10,845 bases of DNA, taken from positions 1 through 10,845 of the forward strand of contig JADYZI010000253.1 in the NCBI GenBank assembly GCA_020853255.1, given 5' to 3'. The notes under the pieces were generated by a model. It worked only from the letters and a program-made list of their open reading frames with translations. It did not search any database and was not told the DNA's origin. Positions within the stretch are counted from its first letter, which is position 1; each line of letters starts with the position of its first letter. Made by a program: the position numbers and the translations under genes. Shown piece after piece: positions 1 through 6,459 of the stretch. Origin of the DNA: Acidobacteriota bacterium (GTDB taxonomy: Bacteria > Acidobacteriota > Blastocatellia > Pyrinomonadales > Pyrinomonadaceae).

Positions 1-218
1 GAGACGTGATAACAAAGATCAATGGCGGCTCGCCGTTCGAAGCTCCGTTGGGAACGCTGGCAGGCAAAGATATCAAGCTGACCATCACACGCGGCGGCCA
101 GGAATCGGAAATGTCGATGAAGGTCGGCTCACGCGCCTTTACCGCGTATTCGCTTGAAGAATTGCCCAATGCCTCGCCGCAGCAAATAAAGGTCCGAGAC
201 GGCTGGCTAAAGCGATAG
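1..218 (+). CDS. C-terminal end of a PDZ-domain protease, probably M61 (glycyl aminopeptidase) family; 5' partial
   Basis: The reading frame is open from the left edge (first full codon at base 3) to TAG at 216-218, leaving 71 visible residues. They begin DVITKINGG and continue through a hydrophobic-polar repeat with KLTITRGGQ, the usual last strands and carboxylate-loop side of a PDZ domain ('GDVI..vNG...', 'v.ltv.R.G'). The tail LPNASPQQIKVRDGWLKR matches the 'TPEQ...R..WL' ending I associate with M61 peptidases, in which a PDZ domain follows the metallopeptidase domain. The GTG at base 6 is internal and not a start. The catalytic domain lies outside the window, so the PDZ call is firmer than the M61 call; another PDZ protease such as an S41 or DegP relative is possible. 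Confidence 0.6.
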   Translation, partial: DVITKINGGSPFEAPLGTLAGKDIKLTITRGGQESEMSMKVGSRAFTAYSLEELPNASPQQIKVRDGWLKR

Positions 219-289
219 TGTCCGATAAACTTCAGTTTGTCGCTTCCGTTAGCAAAGTGAAGGCTGCCTGAAAAGACAAGGCATTTTTG

Positions 290-355
290 AACGCGGATCA
301 AGCGGATTTTACGGATCTATCCGTTTTGATCCGCGCGATCCGCGTGATCCGCGTT
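290..355. repeat. Nested inverted repeat with a GATCCGCG 9-bp tandem
   Basis: An 18-bp arm at 290-307 (AACGCGGATCAAGCGGAT) is repeated inverted at 338-355 with one mismatch. A second perfect palindrome, ACGGAT-CT-ATCCGT, lies at 311-324 inside it. GATCCGCG occurs three times at 9-bp spacing (328, 337, 346). The element sits in the gap between the convergent ends of the PDZ protease and mug genes. It looks like an interspersed intergenic element or a strong transcript-end structure. No ORF covers it. Confidence 0.65.
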
Positions 356-420
356 AAAATCGCCCCTATTCTGCGAGTAGGTTAAAATTTTCAGACATCC
401 CCGTTTCGCCAATACGATCC

Positions 421-449
421 GGCGCAATACCTTACCGCGGTATTGCGCC
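421..449. terminator. Perfect 11-bp stem hairpin at the 3' end of mug; candidate terminator
   Basis: GGCGCAATACC (421-431) pairs perfectly with GGTATTGCGCC (439-449) around a 7-base loop. It begins 4 bases past the mug stop on the minus strand and about 200 bases past the PDZ protease stop on the plus strand. In the plus direction it is followed by a short pyrimidine run (CTTTCTATTC). In the minus direction there is no U-tract. Function as an intrinsic terminator is therefore plausible but not certain; RNA-end protection is the alternative. Confidence 0.5.
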
Positions 450-453
450 CTTT

Positions 454-1011
454 CTATTCGCAAGCTTCGGAAGCACGTTTTGCATCCCCAAATAATCCGA
501 CCAGGTCCGCAAGCTGATAATGTGCATTCAACCCGCTTGGGTTCGGGAGCAGCCAGACGGTCGTTTCGCCGAACTTCTCCTTCTGTCGTCCGACGACCGC
601 CTGCGGCCTATTGAACGCCGTTCGGTACGCACCCAGCCCAAGGACCGCCAAAAGCCGCGGCCTGTATTTTTCGATCTTTTTCAATAGAATGCGTCCGCCG
701 GCTATGATCTCGTTCGCCGATATCTCGTCGGCACGCGCGGTCGTGCGCTCGACAAAGCACGTTATGCCGTAGCCCCGCTCAAGAAGTTCCGCTTCTTCGG
801 ACGGGTCAAGAAGCCGATCGGTAAACCCGGCACCATGCAGGGCCTTCCAAAACCGGTTGCCCGGACGGGCAAAATGAAGGCCGGTCGCTCCCGAATAAAG
901 GCCTGGGTTTATACCGCAAAACAGCACCTTTAGATCATGATCGATCAGGTCCTCAAGGGTCAGGTCCACCGCAAGCCGCAGGTCTTCCTTGGTCGGTCTC
1001 GTCGCTGCCAT
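454..1011 (-). CDS. mug: Mug-family G:T/U mismatch-specific DNA glycosylase
   Basis: This 185-residue protein belongs to the Mug/TDG branch of the uracil-DNA glycosylase superfamily, which removes U or T (and ethenocytosine) mispaired with G in base-excision repair. Motif 1 is VLFCGINPGL at residues 29-38, with Asn35 as the expected water-activating residue. It is followed by FARPGNRFWKAL (47-58), also conserved in E. coli Mug. Motif 2, LPNPSGLN (155-162), is the leucine/asparagine insertion loop. Length is near the family norm (about 165-170), with about 25 extra N-terminal residues. The ATG at 1011 is preceded by no clear Shine-Dalgarno site. The gene is divergent from the ABC ATPase, with 42 bp between the two starts, and ends against the hairpin at 421-449. 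The family call is very secure. Confidence 0.95.
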   Translation of the reverse strand: MAATRPTKEDLRLAVDLTLEDLIDHDLKVLFCGINPGLYSGATGLHFARPGNRFWKALHGAGFTDRLLDPSEEAELLERGYGITCFVERTTARADEISANEIIAGGRILLKKIEKYRPRLLAVLGLGAYRTAFNRPQAVVGRQKEKFGETTVWLLPNPSGLNAHYQLADLVGLFGDAKRASEACE

Positions 1012-1038
1012 ACAAACATCATACCGCGCCGACTGTGA

Positions 1039-1044
1039 TAAAAT
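1039..1044 (+). promoter_or_regulatory. Candidate -10 element for the osmoprotectant ABC ATPase
   Basis: TAAAAT, preceded by TGTGA, lies 9 bases before the ATG at 1054. A start of transcription 6-7 bases downstream would give an almost leaderless mRNA. This agrees with the absence of a Shine-Dalgarno site. No convincing -35 is visible, and the element lies in the 42-bp gap shared with mug. Confidence 0.3.
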
Positions 1045-1053
1045 CGCCCCGCA

Positions 1054-1797
1054 ATGACGTCAGAAATGCAATCGATGGTCGAATTTCGCGCGGTCAGCTA
1101 CACAGCGAGCGAAACTCAGATCCTTCACGGCCTCGACCTGCGAATAGAACAGGGCGAGGTGCTCGTGCTTCTCGGCGAATCCGGCTGCGGAAAAACGACA
1201 ACGCTGAAATTGATAAACAGGCTGATCGATCCAACCGGCGGGTCGGTGTTGGTGGAAGGAAAGAGTACGGCCGATTGGGACGCGATCAAACTGCGTCGGC
1301 GTATCGGCTACGTTCTGCAGGACGGCGGCCTTTTTCCGCATTTTACTATCGAACAAAATGTCGGGCTTACGCTGAAGCTTGCGGGCCGCGGCGTTGAGGA
1401 GGCGAATACCAGAACCGCCGACATGCTTGAACTCGTCGGCCTTGCACCCGAAAAGTTCGCTGACAGGTTTCCGCACGAATTGTCAGGCGGCCAGCGGCAG
1501 CGTGTCGGTGTCGCACGGGCACTTGCTGCCGATCCGCCGCTGATCCTGCTCGATGAACCATTCGGCGCCCTGGACGTGATCACCCGGACCAATCTTCAAA
1601 AAGAATTCGCCCGCCTCGTCCGCGATCTCGGCAAGACAGCGGTCTTTGTCACGCACGACCTGCACGAAGCAAGGCTTTTAGGAACGCGGATAGCCCTGAT
1701 GGAAAAGGGCAGGATCGTCTTTCTGGGTACCGCCGAAGAATTCACGTCGTCAAATGTTCCACTGGCCGCGGCGTATCTTGAAACCCTATCAGACTGA
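1054..1797 (+). CDS. Osmoprotectant (glycine betaine/choline/carnitine type) ABC transporter ATP-binding protein
   Basis: This is the cytoplasmic ATPase of an OpuC/OsmV/ProV-type importer, 247 residues. In order: Walker A GESGCGKT (41-48), Q-loop VLQDGGLFPH (87-96), signature LSGGQRQRVGVARAL (143-157), Walker B LILLDEP (163-169) and D-loop GALD, H-loop TH (His201). The 'QDGGLFPH' Q-loop and 'EPFGALD' are typical of this subfamily. It lacks the C-terminal CBS pair that senses ionic strength in OpuA/ProV, so it resembles the short choline/betaine ATPases. Three in-frame ATGs (1054, 1066, 1075) are possible starts and none has a good Shine-Dalgarno site; I keep the first. Its natural partner, a permease/binding-protein fusion, lies at 4567-6135 on the same strand, separated by a divergent gene pair. 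It ends 14 bp before a 39-bp inverted repeat. Confidence 0.92.
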   Translation: MTSEMQSMVEFRAVSYTASETQILHGLDLRIEQGEVLVLLGESGCGKTTTLKLINRLIDPTGGSVLVEGKSTADWDAIKLRRRIGYVLQDGGLFPHFTIEQNVGLTLKLAGRGVEEANTRTADMLELVGLAPEKFADRFPHELSGGQRQRVGVARALAADPPLILLDEPFGALDVITRTNLQKEFARLVRDLGKTAVFVTHDLHEARLLGTRIALMEKGRIVFLGTAEEFTSSNVPLAAAYLETLSD

Positions 1798-1811
1798 AAC
1801 AACCGCAAACA

Positions 1812-1904
1812 CTTTGTGCCCTTTGTGTCTTCAACTTTGAGCCCTTTGTGTTAAAAACCGGTAACCACAAAGGGCCCAAAGTTGAAGACACAAAGGGCAC
1901 AAAG
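1812..1904. repeat. Long intergenic inverted repeat (39-bp arms), CACAAAGGGCACAAAG family, copy 1
   Basis: The left arm 1812-1850 and right arm 1866-1904 are inverted copies of 39 bp differing at one position, around a 15-base loop. Each arm carries internal repeats of CTTTGTG/CACAAAG. It fills the gap between the convergent stops of the ABC ATPase (1797) and the Cys-rich protein (1917). It could therefore act as a bidirectional transcript end, though there is no U-tract. A 27-bp stretch (1877-1903) recurs exactly at 9648-9674, showing a dispersed family. No ORF or transposase is present. Confidence 0.85.
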
Positions 1905-1916
1905 AAGGAGAGATCG

Positions 1917-2690
1917 TTACGGTCGTCGGCCCGGAAGCCGCCTGATCAGGTCAATCGTGTCAATTGTATTTACCTTGCTGCTTGTGCTGACCTCATCCAA
2001 ATCGAGGTCAACGTAGATCCCGACAATCTCTTCGGCACCATCCGGTTCCAACCCGACGGCCAGCACGATGCGAAGTGGATTCCGGATCGTGACCTTCACC
2101 ATTACATATTTCTTAAAGCCCGCGGATTCGATTTGGATGCTGTAATCGGCATCGGAAATATCACTAAAAGCGAACTTTCCGGCATCATCCGATCGAACAG
2201 TCCTCAACGATCTCTTTGCATTCTCTTTGAAAAGGCTGACCTTTGCCCCGGGAACTACAGCTCCGTGCGGATCGGTGACGGTCCCTGACAAAACGATCCG
2301 ATCGTCCTGCACTTTTTCGGTCACAGATGTCGCTGGCGAAACTCTCTTGTCGTTCTTTTGACCATACGAGATGGAAAATAGCCCCAGCAAAGCGGCCGCT
2401 GCGGCAGACGCGAATCGCATCGTTCGTTTTCGGATCGAACGCAGGCCCACCGGACAGTCCTTGGTCATGACGGTTCCATCCGTGCGTCGGAAAAGCCTGA
2501 TGCAAAGTCGGCCGCCGCGATCAGCGATCAAATTCTCGACCTCGGCGGCATCCAGTCCCGCAATATTGTGGACCTTCATTTCGCAAACTTCACAGATCCG
2601 ACTGCGTTCGTCACCGCTCATCGAGTCCCACCCAACAGAGCAAGGTGAGGCAACCCGAAAGTCGTTCACATTAAATTGCCTGGCTTTCAT
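1917..2690 (-). CDS. Cys-rich N-terminal module + one membrane segment + carboxypeptidase-regulatory-like domain protein
   Basis: I chose the ATG at 2690 (257 residues) because GGAAC precedes it at 5-9 bases and the protein then begins MKARQFNV. A longer frame to 2756 adds 22 unlikely residues. Residues 10-85 hold a Cys-rich module: C17, W21-D22-x-M24-x-G26, C33xxC36, C63 and C79 in TKDCPVGL. I recognise this arrangement as recurring at the N-terminus of acidobacterial proteins, without a known function. Five cysteines suggest metal or Fe-S binding, which is inference. A hydrophobic segment at 92-109 (ASAAAAALLGLFSISYG) would anchor the protein and place residues 110-257 outside the cytoplasm. 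Residues 132-212 (LSGTVTDPHGAVVPGAKV...GKFAFSDI...YSIQIESAGF) form a CarboxypepD_reg-like beta-sandwich. It is divergent from the amidase, 103 bp apart. The substrate or partner is unknown. Confidence 0.8.
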   Translation of the reverse strand: MKARQFNVNDFRVASPCSVGWDSMSGDERSRICEVCEMKVHNIAGLDAAEVENLIADRGGRLCIRLFRRTDGTVMTKDCPVGLRSIRKRTMRFASAAAAALLGLFSISYGQKNDKRVSPATSVTEKVQDDRIVLSGTVTDPHGAVVPGAKVSLFKENAKRSLRTVRSDDAGKFAFSDISDADYSIQIESAGFKKYVMVKVTIRNPLRIVLAVGLEPDGAEEIVGIYVDLDLDEVSTSSKVNTIDTIDLIRRLPGRRP

Positions 2691-2761
2691 CGTTTGTTCC
2701 GGCCTGACGGATCGGATGCGCCAAATGTCACCGTCCGTTGCTTTCGGCGGAAACAAACTCT

Positions 2762-2769
2762 GCTACAAT
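2762..2769 (+). promoter_or_regulatory. Candidate extended -10 promoter of the amidase gene
   Basis: GCTACAAT at 2762-2769, preceded by T2761, reads as TGC-TACAAT, an extended -10 one mismatch from TATAAT. It lies 24 bases before the ATG at 2794. No good -35 is present at 16-18 bp, as expected for an extended -10. It falls in the divergent gap with the Cys-rich protein. Confidence 0.4.
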
Positions 2770-2793
2770 AACGGCGCATCACATTACAAAATA

Positions 2794-4371
2794 ATGAATC
2801 CAAAGAAACAGAACAGGCGTGAGTTTTTGCGAGCGGGTGCGGCCGGACTGGCGGGCGTAGCCCTGATCAGCGGTTCAAGGGGCGAATTGTTCGGTTTTTC
2901 TGACGCGGGACCGTTTGCCGAAATTGTGGAAGCAACGATTGCCGATCTACAGGCAAAAATGAAGGCCGGCAAATTGACCTCGCGCCGGTTGGCGGAAATG
3001 TACCTCGAACGCATCCGCGAAGTAGATGTAAAAACGCACGCGATTATCGAAACAAATCCGGACGCGCTTGCGATAGCTGATCAGATGGACCGCGAGCGAA
3101 AAAAAGGCAAGCCGCGTTCTATGATGCACGGCATCCCGATCCTTATCAAAGACAACATCGACACCGCCGACAAAATGATGACGACCGCCGGTTCATTGGC
3201 GCTTGTCGGCGCACCAACGCCAAAGCACGATGCGTTTGTTGTCGCGCAGCTTCGCAAAGCCGGTGCGGTCATTATAGGCAAGACCAATCTGAGCGAGTGG
3301 GCAAATTTTCGCGGCGAGCGCTCTATCAGCGGCTGGTCGGGCCGCGGCGGGCAGACGAACAATCCGTATTTTCTAGACCAAAACCCGTGCGGCTCAAGCT
3401 CAGGATCAGGTGTCGCCGTTTCAGCAAATCTTGCCGCCGCAGCCGTCGGGACCGAAACGAACGGTTCGATAATTTGCCCTGCCTTGACCAACGGTGTCGT
3501 CGGTATCAAACCGACGCTCGGCCTGGTTTCGCGCAGCGGCATCATCCCGATCGCGCATACTCAGGATACCGCCGGCCCCATGGCCCGCACCGTCGCCGAC
3601 GCCGCGATCATGCTCGGTGCAATGGCCGGCCGCGACAAAAATGACGCGATCACCGCTGACGCGGCAAAGAATGCGGCGAAGGACTATACAAAATTTCTTG
3701 ATCCCGACGGCCTTCGCGGTGCAAGGCTCGGCCTGGTGCTCCAATTCCTGCCGCAGCGAGATCGCGAACGGGCATTGGCATATTACAAGCCGTTCATCGA
3801 CAAATTCCGTGAGGCCGGTGCAACGCTGATAGATGTGACGTTCACACAGAACTACGGTAAAACCGCACAGGACCGGACAGATGTTCTGCTTTATGAATTC
3901 AAGGCCGACCTGAACAAATATCTTGCATCGCGTGGTGCAAAATATAAAACGCTCGAAGACCTGATCAAATTTAACGACGAGAACAAGGACCGCGAACTTA
4001 CGAAATTTGGCCAGGAACTGTTCGTTCAGGCCGAGGCCAAGGGCGGCTTGACGGACAAGGCATATCTGGATGCTCTCGGCCGCATCAAGAAGGCCACGCG
4101 CGAAGACGGTATCGACGCCGTGATGGCAAAGGACAATCTGGATGCCCTCATCGGCCCAACCAGCGGCGCGGCCTGGTCGATAGCGGCGGTGGCCGGATAC
4201 CCATTTATCACCGTCCCATTGGGCTTACGCGAGAATGCCGCGACAGGCATGGCGTTCTTCGGCAAACCATTTACCGAACCGCAGCTGATCAAATACGCTT
4301 ACGCCTTCGAACAAAGAACAAAAGCCCGCGTCGAACCGCAATTTTTGCCGACGTATCCGAAGAAGCCGTAA
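2794..4371 (+). CDS. Tat-exported amidase-signature (AS) family hydrolase
   Basis: The family hydrolyses amide bonds using a Ser-cisSer-Lys triad. The start at 2794 gives 525 residues beginning MNPKKQNRREFLRAG, a twin-arginine signal (RREFLR at 8-13 and a hydrophobic stretch 14-27), so a folded protein is probably exported to the periplasm. The open frame continues upstream to 2371 but that part is antisense to the neighbouring gene. AS motifs: IPILIKDNIDT (Lys119), CGSSSGSG (cis-Ser about Ser201) and GTETNGSIICPA (nucleophile Ser225; 24 residues after Ser201, as in the FAAH numbering). GVVGIKPTLGLVSRSGIIPIAHTQDTAGPMARTVADA follows and is very typical. The usual GTETDGS has Asn instead of Asp here. 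Length fits the secreted AS branch (about 500-550). The substrate cannot be read from sequence; it is not GatA in context, since no gatB or gatC is present. Confidence 0.93.
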   Translation: MNPKKQNRREFLRAGAAGLAGVALISGSRGELFGFSDAGPFAEIVEATIADLQAKMKAGKLTSRRLAEMYLERIREVDVKTHAIIETNPDALAIADQMDRERKKGKPRSMMHGIPILIKDNIDTADKMMTTAGSLALVGAPTPKHDAFVVAQLRKAGAVIIGKTNLSEWANFRGERSISGWSGRGGQTNNPYFLDQNPCGSSSGSGVAVSANLAAAAVGTETNGSIICPALTNGVVGIKPTLGLVSRSGIIPIAHTQDTAGPMARTVADAAIMLGAMAGRDKNDAITADAAKNAAKDYTKFLDPDGLRGARLGLVLQFLPQRDRERALAYYKPFIDKFREAGATLIDVTFTQNYGKTAQDRTDVLLYEFKADLNKYLASRGAKYKTLEDLIKFNDENKDRELTKFGQELFVQAEAKGGLTDKAYLDALGRIKKATREDGIDAVMAKDNLDALIGPTSGAAWSIAAVAGYPFITVPLGLRENAATGMAFFGKPFTEPQLIKYAYAFEQRTKARVEPQFLPTYPKKP

Positions 4372-4400
4372 ACCGAGCGCACTTACTAAAGCATAGTTGA

Positions 4401-4515
4401 TCCGAAATAAGGAATAGGTGATAAGTGAGAAGAGAAAAGGGAAAAGGTCACGACCGCCAGCACATACTTATCCTCGCTTCCCACTTTTAACTTATTACTT
4501 GTCACTTATTTCGGA
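4401..4515. repeat. Imperfect long inverted repeat between the amidase and the transporter fusion gene
   Basis: TCCGAAATAAG (4401-4411) is perfectly inverted at 4505-4515. The similarity continues imperfectly inward for about 30 bases per arm (AGGTGATAAGTGAGAAG against the complement of the AACTTATTACTTGTCACTT segment). The centre is purine-rich on the left and pyrimidine-rich on the right. It fills most of the 195-bp gap between two same-strand genes, so it may insulate the amidase transcript from the next. No coding potential is seen. Confidence 0.6.
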
Positions 4516-4566
4516 ACCGAGCCGATACGGTGAAACAACACAGATTTCCGAACCGGGACTAGTCTC

Positions 4567-6135
4567 GTGACCCAATTTCTCGATTTTCTTGCATCGAACT
4601 GGCCCGAACTTCTCGTTCTGACGCGCGAGCATATTTTTATTGTGTTCCTGTCGGCGGGCCTGGCGATCTTGATCGGGTTGCCGCTCGGCATTTTGTTGAC
4701 GCGCGTAAAAGGTTTGCAAACTCCAGTCCTTGGTTTTGCGAATGTGATGCAGACCGTGCCGAGCCTTGCTCTGTTCGGCTTGCTCATACCGGTCCCGTTC
4801 ATCGGCGGCATCGGAGCCCGCACGGCCGTTATCGCACTCGCGCTCTACGCACTCTTGCCGGTCATTCGAAACACGGTCACCGGTATTTTAGGTATCGATC
4901 CAAAGGTGCGCGAAGCGGCCGTAGCGATGGGAATGACCGATGGCCAGGTCCTTCGCATGGTTGAACTGCCGCTTGCGGCCCCTGTGATCCTGACCGGAAT
5001 TCGGGTGGCGGTTGTCATTGCCGTCGGCGTCGCGACCGTCGCGGCGGCGGTCGGTGCTGGTGGTTTGGGGACTTATATTTTCCGCGGCTTGCGGCAAAAC
5101 GACAACAATTTGCTCATCGCCGGTGCGCTTGCCTCGGCATTGCTTGCCTTGCTATGCGATTTTGCACTGGGGCAGATCGAACAGGCATACAAGATCGGCG
5201 AACGGGCCTCGACTTGGCGAACGGCGGCCATCGCCTGTACCGCCTTTTCGCTCACCGCGATCGTCGGGCTCAGCTATTTGCCAAATCTCAGATCTGAAAT
5301 TTCAGATTCAAGATCGCCGGATTCGGCCATTGGAACAAAGCTCGAAGGTCAGCGGATCGTTGTTGGGTCAAAGGATTTTACCGAATCCGTCATTTTGGCC
5401 GAGATACTTGCTCAAATGCTGGAAAAGCAGGGAGCAGATGTCGTGCGGCAATTTGAACTAGGCGGCGATATTGCGCACAAAGGCCTGCTTTCCGGCGAGA
5501 TCGACGTTTATCCCGAATACACCGGCACGGCTTACACAGCCATTCTAAAACACCCGCCGATAACCGGCCCGCGGGAGGTTTACGACCGCACAAAAGCCGA
5601 ATACGCCGAAAAATTTGGCTTGACCGTCAGCCCGCCGCTCGGTTTTGCAAATGATTTTGCGATTCTCGTCCGCGGTGACACCGCGAGAAAGCAAGGCTTG
5701 AAAACCATCTCCGACGCCGTGCCGTTCGCCCGCAACTGGCAGGCCGGCTTTGGCCAGGATTTTATGTCGCGTGCCGACGGCTATCCCGGATTTTCAAAGG
5801 CCTACGGCTTCAATTTCGCCAAACAGCCCCGCGAAATGGACCTCTCGCTCACATACCGCGCTCTCCAATCAGGTGAACTCGACATCATCGCCGGCAACTC
5901 GACCGACGGCTTGATCTCTGCACTCGACCTGTTCCAACTGGAAGATGACAGGCACTACTTTCCTCCCTATCAGGCAGTTTTTATTGCACGGTCGCAAGTA
6001 AGCTCGGTGCTGAAAGACGCGTTCGCAAAGTTAAACAACGCGATATCAACAGAAGAAATGCGGCATATGAATTACGAAGTTGACGGCGACAAACGGGCAG
6101 TGCGCGAAGTTGCGGAAAATTGGTTGAACAAGTAA
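4567..6135 (+). CDS. Osmoprotectant ABC transporter permease fused to its substrate-binding domain
   Basis: A 522-residue fusion for compatible-solute import across the inner membrane. Residues 1-215 are a BPD-type permease with about five or six hydrophobic segments (near 22-44, 65-77, 86-106, 137-163, 183-202). The coupling motif is EAAVAMGMTDGQVLRMVELP (116-135), which docks on the ATPase. Another hydrophobic helix (217-238) leads to the externally tethered binding domain from about 262: GQRIVVGSKDFTESVILAEI, then IDVYPEYTGTAYTAIL (312-327), typical of the OpuAC/OpuCC family whose tyrosines help cage quaternary amines. The start is GTG at 4567; an in-frame TGA at 4531 and no intervening start leave no other option. 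A weak GGGAC precedes it. The required ATPase is at 1054-1797. The linker (240-256) contains a palindromic DNA segment, described as a finding. Confidence 0.92.
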   Translation: MTQFLDFLASNWPELLVLTREHIFIVFLSAGLAILIGLPLGILLTRVKGLQTPVLGFANVMQTVPSLALFGLLIPVPFIGGIGARTAVIALALYALLPVIRNTVTGILGIDPKVREAAVAMGMTDGQVLRMVELPLAAPVILTGIRVAVVIAVGVATVAAAVGAGGLGTYIFRGLRQNDNNLLIAGALASALLALLCDFALGQIEQAYKIGERASTWRTAAIACTAFSLTAIVGLSYLPNLRSEISDSRSPDSAIGTKLEGQRIVVGSKDFTESVILAEILAQMLEKQGADVVRQFELGGDIAHKGLLSGEIDVYPEYTGTAYTAILKHPPITGPREVYDRTKAEYAEKFGLTVSPPLGFANDFAILVRGDTARKQGLKTISDAVPFARNWQAGFGQDFMSRADGYPGFSKAYGFNFAKQPREMDLSLTYRALQSGELDIIAGNSTDGLISALDLFQLEDDRHYFPPYQAVFIARSQVSSVLKDAFAKLNNAISTEEMRHMNYEVDGDKRAVREVAENWLNK

Positions 6136-6153
6136 CTATATCGTTGTCTAAAA

Positions 6154-6171
6154 GGTATCGTATATGATACC
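6154..6171. promoter_or_regulatory. Palindromic operator in the hicAB promoter
   Basis: GGTATCGTATATGATACC is an 18-bp palindrome with a single mismatched pair (6-bp arms, TATA core), 27 bases before the hicA start. A -10-like TATGAT (6163-6168) lies within it, so a bound dimeric repressor would block initiation. HicB with its C-terminal ribbon-helix-helix domain is the likely ligand, since hicAB modules are autoregulated this way. No clear -35 was found at normal spacing. Confidence 0.6.
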
Positions 6172-6198
6172 ATCATATTCAGGCGAAAGAGCCGGCGA

Positions 6199-6459
6199 AT
6201 GGGAAAATGCGACAAGTTATTAGAAAAAGCACTAAGTTCGCCGAATAACTTTCGGTTCAGCGAACTTTGCGCCTTAGCAGAATGTTATGGTTGGAGCGAA
6301 TCGAGACACAACCGATCGTCGCATCGGATCTATTTCAATCCAAACTTCCCGGATCGGGATGGAGCGACGATGAATTTTCAGGATCGAAAGGGAAAGGCTA
6401 AGCCGACGCAAATCAGGCAGCTTCTCGATGCGATCGATCGACTTAATGAATTACCATGA
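6199..6459 (+). CDS. hicA: HicA-family mRNA interferase toxin
   Basis: This 86-residue protein of the HicA (YcfA) double-stranded-RNA-binding-fold family would cleave mRNA under stress when freed from HicB. The sequence has the long-form HicA layout: LLEKALSSPNNFRFSELCALAECYGW (7-32), then RSSHRIYFNP (39-48), where His42 aligns with the catalytic His of the family 'GSHH.Y' motif. It ends KGKAKPTQIRQLLDAIDRL (64-82), the characteristic 'GKAKPyQvrqLL' tail. The motif glycine is Ser here and the second His is Arg, but the catalytic His is kept. The ATG at 6199 follows AGGCGAAAGAG. The stop overlaps the hicB start by 4 bp (ATGA), implying translational coupling. The 18-bp operator lies upstream. 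Confidence 0.88.
   Translation: MGKCDKLLEKALSSPNNFRFSELCALAECYGWSESRHNRSSHRIYFNPNFPDRDGATMNFQDRKGKAKPTQIRQLLDAIDRLNELP

Noticed and set aside
1054..1797. ProV-type ATPase with CBS domains
   Set aside because: The protein ends at residue 247, soon after the ATPase core, so there is no room for the CBS pair.
1848..2288. Plus-strand frame of 146 codons
   Set aside because: It starts inside the inverted repeat and runs antisense to the Cys-rich protein gene; no protein-like motifs.
2371..2793. N-terminal extension of the amidase reading frame (141 extra codons)
   Set aside because: It is antisense to the Cys-rich/CarboxypepD_reg gene, and the ATG at 2794 gives a clean twin-arginine signal.
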